Assembly: GCF_004138495.1 (NCBI RefSeq)
Contig: NZ_ML142867.1
Span: forward strand, 115,630-133,405
Direction: 5' to 3'
DNA length: 17,776 bases
DNA from: Phytoactinopolyspora endophytica
Lineage (GTDB): Bacteria; Actinomycetota; Actinomycetes; Jiangellales; Jiangellaceae
This document shows positions 1 through 6,141 of this stretch, one piece after another (positions within the stretch are counted from its first letter, which is position 1; each line of letters begins with the position of its first letter). Made by a program: the position numbers and the translations under genes. The notes beneath the pieces are model-generated. The model was not told the DNA's origin. It searched no databases and saw nothing but the letters and a program-made list of their open reading frames with translations.

Positions 1-838
1 GGTTGTTTGTAAACGCTTCGATGTAGATGTGCAGCGTGGGCACCATCGTGTTGTAGCCCGGCCCGCCATAGGTGAGCACCTGGACCGTGCCGAAGATCTG
101 CAGTGCCGCGAGAAGCGTGAGCACACTCACGATCGAGGTGACGGGTGCCAGTTGCGGCCAGGTGACGTAGCGAAACTTCGCCCAGCTTCGCGCGCCGTCG
201 ATGCTCGCGGCCTCGTATAGCTCCCTGGGGATGTCCTGAAGGCCTGCGAGGAACAGGATAAAGGCGAATCCCCAGTGGTACCAGACGAACGTGGCGGCCA
301 CCGAGAGCAGGGCTGTGGAGGGGTTGCCGAGCCAGTTCTGTTGTAAGTTCTCCAAACCCACGGTCCCGAGCAACGTGTTCAGGATGCCAACGCGTGGCTG
401 GAATAGCCAGAGGAACATCGTGCCGACAACGACCACAGAAAAGACACCCGGGAGGTAGAAGGCCGTACGGAAGAACGCCTGACCGCGCTTCACCCGGGTC
501 ACAGCCAATGCCATAACAAGGGCGATGCTGTTGCCTGCGACGAAGCCGATCAGCCCAAATGCGAGCACATTCCTCATCGACGCCCAGAAGACCTCGTCTT
601 GTAGGACTCTGTCGTAGTTTTCGAGGCCGACGAACGGTATATCTGGACTGATGCCGTCCCAACTCTGGAAACTGAGCAGGATTGCTTGGAAAAAGGGGAC
701 AATCGTGAAGGTCGCAATCAGGCCCACCGCAGGTAGCAAGAAGAGCCAGCCAATCAGGTTCTTGCGATGCTTAGTGCGTATCCTGCGGCGCGGCACCGTG
801 GAAGACCGAACACGTGTGTGTCTAAGTTGCGTCGTCAC
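1..838 (-). CDS. MalF-type sugar ABC transporter permease (3' end outside window)
   Basis: Inner-membrane permease of a carbohydrate-uptake ABC transporter, pairing with the binding protein just upstream. The visible 279 residues read from a GTG at 836-838, which overlaps the binding-protein stop by four bases (GTGA). An AGGA-like ribosome site lies in the end of that gene. A basic N-terminal tail (residues 1-27) precedes hydrophobic segments at about 28-56, 90-113, 126-147, 174-200 and 232-258. The EAA coupling motif of binding-protein-dependent permeases is clear at about 209-230 (EAASIDGARSWAKFRYVTWP), followed by a conserved TYGGPGYNT segment near 256-264. Family members are roughly 290-320 residues, so only the last helix should be missing. 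A MalG-type partner is expected beyond the left edge. Leu165 is encoded by the rare codon TTA (344-346). The family is certain; the substrate is not visible. Confidence 0.93.
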   Translation of the reverse strand, partial: MTTQLRHTRVRSSTVPRRRIRTKHRKNLIGWLFLLPAVGLIATFTIVPFFQAILLSFQSWDGISPDIPFVGLENYDRVLQDEVFWASMRNVLAFGLIGFVAGNSIALVMALAVTRVKRGQAFFRTAFYLPGVFSVVVVGTMFLWLFQPRVGILNTLLGTVGLENLQQNWLGNPSTALLSVAATFVWYHWGFAFILFLAGLQDIPRELYEAASIDGARSWAKFRYVTWPQLAPVTSIVSVLTLLAALQIFGTVQVLTYGGPGYNTMVPTLHIYIEAFTNN

Positions 839-2157
839 GAACTCTGGTCCTGAGCAGCCTGGACTTGGGCGAGCGCCTCCTCTACGGACATCTCGCCCAG
901 GACGATACTCTGAGAAGCGCGAGAGATCGCGTCCTCCACGTCGGCGGCCATGAAGGCGCCAGGCAGGACTTGTGCGTCTTCGGCGAGAGCGGCGAAACCT
1001 TGCATTTCAGGTGGGATACTTCCGCTGTCGAGCAACTCAGCGCTCGTCGGGATCATGCCGACCTCATCAGCGAAGACCTGTTGCTGCTCCGGCTCGGTCA
1101 GCCACCTGGCGAAGGCGAGGGCCTCGTCCGGGTGTTCGCCCTCCGGGTTCACCACCGCGCCTCGACCTCTGCGCGCAACCGCACGTGGCTCGTGGGCGCC
1201 GTTGTCGGCAGCAGGCACGCCCATGGAGAAGTACTCCGTAAACTCGGGCGCCGTGGCGCGTTGGACACCGATGCCAAACGTCCCGTCGAAGATCGCTTCG
1301 ACATCGCGGACACTAAAGAACGACTGCTCCACCCCCGGGTTGTCCTCGGTGCCACCGGGGATCTCGTCGCTCGCAACAACGCCCGCATCCCGGAGGTCGA
1401 TCAGCAGTTGGAACGTCTCGCGCCATGCGTCAGTCTCCCAGCTGGCACGGCCTGCCAGCGTTGCCTCGAGCTCCTCATCGGTCATGAAGTTGGACGCATA
1501 GCTCAACAGCAGCCGGTGCGCCAGTGACGCGGCGACAGAGAACTGGGCGTCTTCCTCGCTCAGTTCTGTCGTCAACTCGCTCATGGTCTCTGGCGGTGCG
1601 TCAGGGCTGATACCCGTGGACTCCGCGACGAGCATGGCGTAGAGGGCCGTTTCCCAGTGGACGGAGTAGATGCCTTCGGGGACGTCAAGGTTGTTCCCGT
1701 CGGCGAACCGCCACAGATCGACGGCGGCAGGGCTGAAGGTCTCTCCCCACTCGCCGTCGAGCTCAGAGCTCAGTTCCATCGCCCATCCGGCATTGTAGTA
1801 CGGAGCCATCTCGAAGGGGTCCGTCGCTGAGTAGAGGTCTGGCATCCTTTCCGCCTGAGCCCTGGACTGGAGATCCTGAAGGTAGTTCCCAGGGCCAGGG
1901 GTCTCGATGGTGACTCCGACGCCGGTCTGATCTTCATAGTCGGCGGCGAGCTCGGTCAGGGTCTCCTCCTGGCCGCGTGACTGGTTGAAGAAGACGAGTT
2001 CAACTTGTCCGTTGGAGTCGTCTTGTCCGTCGGAGTTGTCGTCGGACGATGTGCATCCCTGAAGTACAAGCGCCGCGGAGAGCAGGAATGCTGCAACGGC
2101 CGGCGTCCGGAGGCCACGCGGCGGCCACTGAACTGCGGTTATGGTCTGAGTGCGCAT
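835..2157 (-). CDS. Extracellular sugar-binding lipoprotein (family 1 SBP)
   Basis: Substrate-binding lipoprotein of the same importer as the MalF-type permease. The ATG at 2155-2157 is chosen over one 14 codons upstream because AGGTGAGG sits directly before it and the signal peptide then begins normally. This gives 440 residues: charged N-region with RGLR, hydrophobic core about 18-33, and a lipobox-like LQGC with Cys35 as the lipidation site. An acidic, Ser/Asn-rich linker (about 36-50) precedes the mature domain, which starts with VELVFFNQSRGQEETL. The order 'ELAADYEDQTGVGVTIETPG', 'MPDLYSATDP', 'AVNPEGEHPDEALAFARWLTEPEQQQ' is typical of UgpB/MalE-like sugar-binding proteins. Its stop overlaps the permease start. 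Third-position GC is lower than in the central genes. The sugar bound cannot be told from sequence. Confidence 0.9.
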   Translation of the reverse strand: MRTQTITAVQWPPRGLRTPAVAAFLLSAALVLQGCTSSDDNSDGQDDSNGQVELVFFNQSRGQEETLTELAADYEDQTGVGVTIETPGPGNYLQDLQSRAQAERMPDLYSATDPFEMAPYYNAGWAMELSSELDGEWGETFSPAAVDLWRFADGNNLDVPEGIYSVHWETALYAMLVAESTGISPDAPPETMSELTTELSEEDAQFSVAASLAHRLLLSYASNFMTDEELEATLAGRASWETDAWRETFQLLIDLRDAGVVASDEIPGGTEDNPGVEQSFFSVRDVEAIFDGTFGIGVQRATAPEFTEYFSMGVPAADNGAHEPRAVARRGRGAVVNPEGEHPDEALAFARWLTEPEQQQVFADEVGMIPTSAELLDSGSIPPEMQGFAALAEDAQVLPGAFMAADVEDAISRASQSIVLGEMSVEEALAQVQAAQDQSS

Positions 2158-2361
2158 AGTCCTCACCTTTGATCGACTATCGAAACTGGTTTTCCCCACT
2201 CGTCATGGCAATCGGTCGCCACGTCAGGGGTCTATCTGCCTGCTGGGAGCCCACAGGTTGTCTGGAATACGCGGAGCGGCTGCCGCCACCACGCTTCTCT
2301 CAGGCCCATCGGATACCACCTCTCCGGAGGAATTGGTCCAACCACCTGCTCAGTGGGTGGG

Positions 2362-2391
2362 AGTCTAGGGAGGCCAAGCCGCGCGCGTCAA
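2362..2391 (-). promoter_or_regulatory. Putative sigma-70 promoter for the family 1 sugar transporter genes
   Basis: On the minus strand TTGACG (2386-2391) is followed after 18 bases by TAGACT (2362-2367), close to the primary-sigma consensus. The -10 element lies about 205 bases before the binding-lipoprotein ATG, so the untranslated leader would be long. A start nearer the gene cannot be excluded. An 11-base palindrome just upstream (2408-2418) is a candidate operator. Confidence 0.45.
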
Positions 2392-2407
2392 GAGGGTGAC
2401 GCAGAAT

Positions 2408-2418
2408 GATGTCACATC
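2408..2418. promoter_or_regulatory. Palindrome, candidate operator
   Basis: GATGT-C-ACATC reads as a perfect inverted repeat with a one-base centre. It lies about 17 bases upstream of the candidate -35 element of the sugar-transporter promoter, a usual position for an operator. No regulator gene for this transporter is in the window, so the binding factor is unknown. Confidence 0.3.
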
Positions 2419-2469
2419 GCACTAACCCTTTTTGACGTGCAATAACCCCATACGCACACGCCAAAGGGA

Positions 2470-2495
2470 TGCTCGGGCGACCCAACCGCCGAGCA
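2470..2495. terminator. Hairpin, possible terminator of the long minus-strand unit
   Basis: TGCTCGG and CCGAGCA face each other across a 12-base centre that can extend the stem by further G/C pairs with one bulge. It lies downstream of the GH3 remnant on the minus strand and before the sugar-transporter promoter, a sensible place for transcription to stop. There is no run of T after it on either strand, so intrinsic termination is uncertain. Confidence 0.3.
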
Positions 2496-2548
2496 CCCGC
2501 AGCATGGCCGTCCAGACCTTAACTTAGGTCAAGCGACTCGACCAAAAA

Positions 2549-2579
2549 TTGTTTTCCGTATTACGGATAGTGCTATCGT
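2549..2579 (+). promoter_or_regulatory. Plus-strand promoter-like site with IclR-type palindrome
   Basis: TTGTTT (2549-2554) followed by an extended -10-like TGCTATCGT (2571-2579) resembles an actinobacterial promoter pointing right. The space to TATCGT is 19 bases, or 17 to the alternative hexamer GCTATC. Between and overlapping these lie two palindromes, TCCGTATTACGGA (2555-2567) and GATAGTGCTATC (2566-2577). The first resembles the operators of IclR-family regulators. No intact gene follows on the plus strand: transcription would run antisense into the GH3 remnant. The site may be left over from a gene now lost, or may act on the minus strand. Confidence 0.35.
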
Positions 2580-2827
2580 GCGCCTCGATCGTCGATGGTC
2601 GAGGCGGTCGCGGCGCCGGTGTTCAGTGGTGGAACGTGTGGCGTGCGCTGAGCGTGATCGCCCCGGACGGCCGCGGCAACTCAGTTGCTGTTGCAGGCGA
2701 CGGTCCGCTGCGCGTCGCCGACTCGTGCCCGGAGTGACCCGAGCCAGAGTTCCTGCATAACACGTAATAACGATGAGGTGAGCGGGTCGGCACTGCTCGA
2801 CGCGTCCGATACGCGTGCACACGAGAG

Positions 2828-3842
2828 CTACGCGGAATTCGCTGCTACGCCCCTGCTGCCGTCGTTGCTCGCGGCCATCAGCTGTTCGAGTGTCTCGGTG
2901 GGCACATTCACCCCTGGGAAGTTGCGGAACGTTCTCATCGGCATCGAGCCGATCAGGTTCAGAACATCCTGGCCTTGATCGCTGTCGTCGGCTTCGCTCG
3001 TGCCGGACCATCGCTGCAGCGAGGCGACAAGAGCAAGGGCGGCTACCGTAGCGACCTCACGGATCAGCTCGACCTGGGCCGACGGTAGATCGAGGTGCTC
3101 TCGGTCGAAGCCTTCGGACTCGTCGTGATCGGCAAGTCCGACGAACACCACGGCTACGTCCGCATCCTCCGCTGCCCGAACGACCTCGGCACGCAGGGCC
3201 GCTGAGTCGCTGCGCTCCTCGAGCGCGAAGCCTGGCGCGTACCGCAAGGTCTGGCCATGCTCGGCCGCCAGCACCCGCATGGCGTCCAGCGCGGAGTCGG
3301 TCTGGTGCGCGTTGATGTGTGAGCTTCCGCCGCCTTGGAAGCGCGGAGCCTCGGCGAAGTGCCCGATCACCGCGAGGGTCCCGGCGCTCTCCAGGGGCAG
3401 CACCGGGCCGTCGTTCTTCAGCAGGACCGCGCAGTCTGCGGCCAAACGGCGGGCCAGGTCATGATGCTCGTCCAGGTCGACGCCGCCGGCCCCGTCGGCC
3501 GCGTTCGTCGGCGGCCGCCGCGCCACGCCCAGTCAGGGCGATCACCCGTCGCACACTCGCCTCGACTAGAGCCTCGTCCACCTCGCCGCGGCGGACCGCC
3601 TCCACGATCTCGGCGTCGGTCGCGCCTCCGGTGCCGGGCATCTGCAGGTCGAGGCCCGCCTTCAGGGCGGCCACCCGGTCGAGGACCGCGCCGCAGTCGG
3701 AGACCACCGCACCCCGGAATCCCCAATCGCCCCGCAGCACCTCGGTGAGCAGCCACCGGTTCTCCGAGGCATACACGCCGTTGATCTTGTTGTAGGAACA
3801 CATCACCGTCGCCGGCTGCGTCTCCCTATCCGGACGCCGGAT
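2828..3842 (-). pseudogene. Broken GH3 beta-glycosidase (three lesions)
   Basis: Remnant of a glycoside hydrolase family 3 enzyme (exo-acting beta-glucosidase/xylosidase type). The first part reads in one frame (about 3842 down to 3530) with QPATVMCSYNKINGVYASEN, then GDWGFRGAVVSDCGAV, where Asp (3696-3698) is the catalytic nucleophile, then DLQMPG. The frame shifts near 3500-3545 and continues with HHDLARRLAADCAVLLKN, the start of the GH3 C-terminal domain, then ADVAVVFVGLADHDESEGFD. After LPSAQVELIREVA the protein jumps to GSMPMRTFRNFPG, a sequence normally at the extreme C-terminus, so several hundred residues including the fibronectin-like domain are absent. The N-terminal part of the barrel is also missing: homology begins about 20-40 bases after the esterase stop. 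The usual Trp after the nucleophile is Cys. No functional product is expected. Confidence 0.85.
3828..3842. repeat. Perfect short inverted repeat at the esterase/GH3 junction
   Basis: ATCCGG-ACG-CCGGAT is a 6+3+6 inverted repeat lying between the esterase stop codon and the first recognisable GH3 residues, at the presumed rearrangement point. It could mark the recombination site or act as a weak hairpin after the esterase; no T-tract follows. Confidence 0.4.
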
Positions 3843-3859
3843 TCCGTGCGAACCGTCGG

Positions 3860-5203
3860 TTACTGGGCGAACAGCCAGTCGATGATGACGTCGTTCGTGT
3901 AGGTCGGGATCCACGAACCGTGATCGAACAGGGGCGTCGTGCCGGCGGGGAACGTGGTGAAGATGTGGTTGCTCCTTGTCGCGAGCGCTCGGTCGCGCGC
4001 CTCGGCGGCGTACGCCTCTTGGGCCGCGTCCGGGGCAGTGCCTGCCCACTCGCTCCACGTGACCGGGTAGCCGGCCGCCTCGATCGCGGTGAAGATGCGG
4101 TAGTCCGAGCCCGGCTGGTCGTAGGCGACGATCGAGTCGTCGATAGAGTGCACGGCCCAGATCGGGAATTCGCCCAATGTCGACGCGGCCGCCGCCTCGT
4201 CGCCGCCGGCGCCGCAGACGAGGATCGCGCCGGCGAAGAGGTCGTGGTATTCGGGCAGCAGGCCCCAGGATCCGTACGACCCCATAGATAGACCGGTGAG
4301 ATAGACCCGGTCCGGGTCGATGGCCGGATTCTCCGCCAGCGTCTTGCGCACCAGCTCGACGACGGCCTCCTGCATCGGCGGATCCCACCAGCCGCCGGTG
4401 TCCGGCGTCAGCGGATCCGCTTGCGGGGACAGGACGAAGGCCGGGTGCCGGGCCTGACGTTCGGGATCGGCGAACGCCACCGAGATCTGGTTGCCGGCGA
4501 TCTGGCTGACGTTGTTCGTCCCGCTCTCGCCGTAGCCGTGCAGCGTGACCACCAGCGGGTAGGTCTTCCGACCCGTCACGTCCGGCGAGTACATCCGGTA
4601 CGGCAGGGTCACACCCGCTTCGGCGTCGAACGTTCCGCCGTCGTACTCGTCGACGATCAGGGTATCGACGGCCGAATTGGCCAATACGTTGCCGGGCTGG
4701 GCCTCGATCGTGTGTGGCCGCGCGTCGATGTCCATGACCTGGGCCACGTCGTACGCGCCGTCGAGGTCGTAGAACCGCGTGTAAACGTCGTTGTAGGAGG
4801 CGCCGGCGAGGTCGTCGTTCTCATGCAGCTCCAGGATGACGAACCTGCCGGGCCGCTGCCGGTCGGTGAACTCCGGCGTCCGGTTCGTGTAGGCGTCGAC
4901 CACCGTGCGATCCCCGACGAGTGGCTCGGCCCCCGGGCGCTCCAGGGTGGCCTCGACGTCGAACGCGTCCTCGTCGATGGCATCGCGGCCGACGTGGACG
5001 ACGCCGTCGTACTCGACCGCGAGGCCGGTGACCTTGAGGCCGAGTGGTGTCACCTCGGTGATGACGGTGGAGTCCACGACGGTGAGCTCGTGACCTCCCG
5101 CAGCAGCTGTAGCGGCTGTGGCGGCCGCGCCACCGGCTACGACAGACGCAGCGACAAGGGACGTGGTGATCAGCGCGGCGCCACGTATGGCGTGACTCTT
5201 CAT
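3860..5203 (-). CDS. Secreted alpha/beta-hydrolase esterase with N-terminal Ig-like domain
   Basis: A 447-residue exported serine hydrolase. A signal peptide occupies about residues 1-36 (basic start, long Ala/Val core, no lipobox Cys). Residues about 38-190 form a beta-rich region resembling the Ig-like N-terminal domain of EstA-type esterases. The hydrolase domain (about 197-447) has the oxyanion element LHGYGESG (221-228), the nucleophile elbow GLSMG with Ser306, an Asp in VHSIDDS (355/356) and a His in FDHGSW (His428), in the order expected for a catalytic triad. The class includes polyhydroxyalkanoate depolymerase-like and CE1-like carboxylesterases. Removal of acyl groups from plant polysaccharide is plausible here but not shown. 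It follows the ABC ATPase gene by 62 bases, with AGGAG six bases before the ATG. Its leader and first codons closely match those of the family 5 binding protein. It ends next to the broken GH3 gene. Confidence 0.88.
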   Translation of the reverse strand: MKSHAIRGAALITTSLVAASVVAGGAAATAATAAAGGHELTVVDSTVITEVTPLGLKVTGLAVEYDGVVHVGRDAIDEDAFDVEATLERPGAEPLVGDRTVVDAYTNRTPEFTDRQRPGRFVILELHENDDLAGASYNDVYTRFYDLDGAYDVAQVMDIDARPHTIEAQPGNVLANSAVDTLIVDEYDGGTFDAEAGVTLPYRMYSPDVTGRKTYPLVVTLHGYGESGTNNVSQIAGNQISVAFADPERQARHPAFVLSPQADPLTPDTGGWWDPPMQEAVVELVRKTLAENPAIDPDRVYLTGLSMGSYGSWGLLPEYHDLFAGAILVCGAGGDEAAAASTLGEFPIWAVHSIDDSIVAYDQPGSDYRIFTAIEAAGYPVTWSEWAGTAPDAAQEAYAAEARDRALATRSNHIFTTFPAGTTPLFDHGSWIPTYTNDVIIDWLFAQ

Positions 5204-5226
5204 GTGCCTGCTCCTCGTTGAGTCGG
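5171..5226 (-). repeat. Leader/signal-start repeat, copy 1 (esterase)
   Basis: This 56-base segment, covering the ribosome site, ATG and first eleven codons of the esterase, aligns without gaps to 10494-10549 in front of the family 5 binding protein. The 20 bases upstream (5207-5226) are identical, including AACGAGGAGCAGG on the coding strand. The encoded starts are MKSHAIRGAAL and MKRHAILGTAL. Confidence 0.85.
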
Positions 5227-5265
5227 GGTCGTGCCGTGGTCTGGGCAGCGGGTGCGTTGGAGCGT

Positions 5266-6141
5266 TCAGCCGATGCCGATCGCGGCGCCGGCCTGCTCGT
5301 CTGCCTCGGCCTGGGCGGCCAGCAGGCGGTGCCGGTCGGCGCGTCGCTGCTCTTGACGGTCCGGATCGGGAACGGGTGCGGCCATGAGCAGCCGCTGGGT
5401 GTAGGGGTGATCGGGGTGCGCGGTGACCTGGTCGCCGTCGCCGGATTCGACGATCTCGCCGCGGTACATGACCGCGACCCGATGGCTGATGTGCCGCACC
5501 ACGGCGAGGTCGTGTGAGATGAACAGGTAGGCCACGCCGTTGCGCTCCTGGATCTCGATGAACAGGTCGAGCACCCGCGCCTGGGTGGACAGGTCCAGCG
5601 CGGAGACCGGCTCGTCACAGATGATCAGCTTCGGGTCGAGCGCAAGTGCCCGGGCGATGGCGATGCGTTGCCGCTGGCCGCCGCTGAACTCGCGCGGCAG
5701 CCGGGAGCCGGCGTCGGCGGGCAGGTGTACCGCGTCGAGCAGGCCTGCCACCCGCGCCCGGGCCGTCTTGCCCTCCGTTCCGCCCGCGGTGAGGGGCTCG
5801 GCGAGGATCTGCTCGATGGTCATCGCAGGGCTGAGCGAGCTGTACGGATCCTGGAACACCACCTGGATCTCGCTGCTCAACGCCCGCCGTTCCCGCCGTG
5901 ACAGGTGCGCGATGTCGCGCCCGCGGTACTCGATCCGTCCGGCGGTGACCGGTGCGAGCCCGAGCACCGCACGCCCGAGAGTGGTCTTGCCGGAACCGGA
6001 CTCCCCCACCAGCCCGACCGTCTCGTTCTCCAGGATGTCGAGCGACACCCCGTTCAGTGCGCGAAAGCCCGAAGCCCGGAACCCCTTGCCGGGATACACC
6101 ACGTCGAGGTCGCGTACATCGAGTAGCGGTTCCGCGGTCAT
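5266..6141 (-). CDS. Oligopeptide/oligosaccharide ABC transporter ATPase (DppF/OppF-like)
   Basis: One of the two cytoplasmic ATPases driving the Dpp-type importer; 291 residues. Walker A GESGSGKT (46-53), Q-loop VVFQDPYSSLSP (Gln97), signature FSGGQRQRIAIARAL (152-166), Walker B LIICDEP (172-178) and switch His in FISHD (His210) are all intact, so it should hydrolyse ATP. The C-terminal HPDHPYTQRLLMAAPVPDP (about 242-260) is the hallmark extension of the Opp/Dpp ATPase family. About 30 polar residues follow. The ATG overlaps the stop of the fused permease/ATPase gene by four bases (ATGA), implying coupled translation. In carbohydrate loci this family often serves plant oligosaccharide uptake rather than peptides; which applies here is inferred from neighbours. 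Confidence 0.95.
   Translation of the reverse strand: MTAEPLLDVRDLDVVYPGKGFRASGFRALNGVSLDILENETVGLVGESGSGKTTLGRAVLGLAPVTAGRIEYRGRDIAHLSRRERRALSSEIQVVFQDPYSSLSPAMTIEQILAEPLTAGGTEGKTARARVAGLLDAVHLPADAGSRLPREFSGGQRQRIAIARALALDPKLIICDEPVSALDLSTQARVLDLFIEIQERNGVAYLFISHDLAVVRHISHRVAVMYRGEIVESGDGDQVTAHPDHPYTQRLLMAAPVPDPDRQEQRRADRHRLLAAQAEADEQAGAAIGIG

Larger units (their letters stand above)
2158..2827. other. Gene-free stretch with promoter-like and palindromic elements
   Basis: No convincing protein gene in 670 bases; the short open frames here have neither ribosome sites nor recognisable sequence. The stretch holds a minus-strand promoter candidate for the binding lipoprotein (2362-2391), an 11-base palindrome (2408-2418), a hairpin (2470-2495), a short dyad (2515-2530) and overlapping palindromes inside a plus-strand promoter candidate (2549-2579). 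From about 2580 to 2827 the sequence is GC-rich but codes for nothing I recognise on either strand. The composition changes here between the lower-GC left block and the high-GC GH3 remnant. Confidence 0.6.

Noticed and set aside
2549..2737. Short plus-strand open frame behind the orphan promoter
   Set aside because: Its start lies inside the promoter-like element, there is no ribosome site, and the sequence is not recognisable; a relic is possible but cannot be supported.
2529..3011. 160-residue open frame on the minus strand
   Set aside because: Arg-rich alternative frame across the end of the GH3 remnant; no ribosome site and no similarity to any family.
3459..4388. 309-residue open frame on the minus strand taken as one gene
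   Set aside because: Its first part is an alternative frame of the esterase; only the portion below about 3842 is real GH3 sequence and is reported as the pseudogene.
4421..5221. 266-residue open frame on the plus strand
   Set aside because: Antisense to the esterase, which has a signal peptide, complete catalytic triad and good ribosome site.
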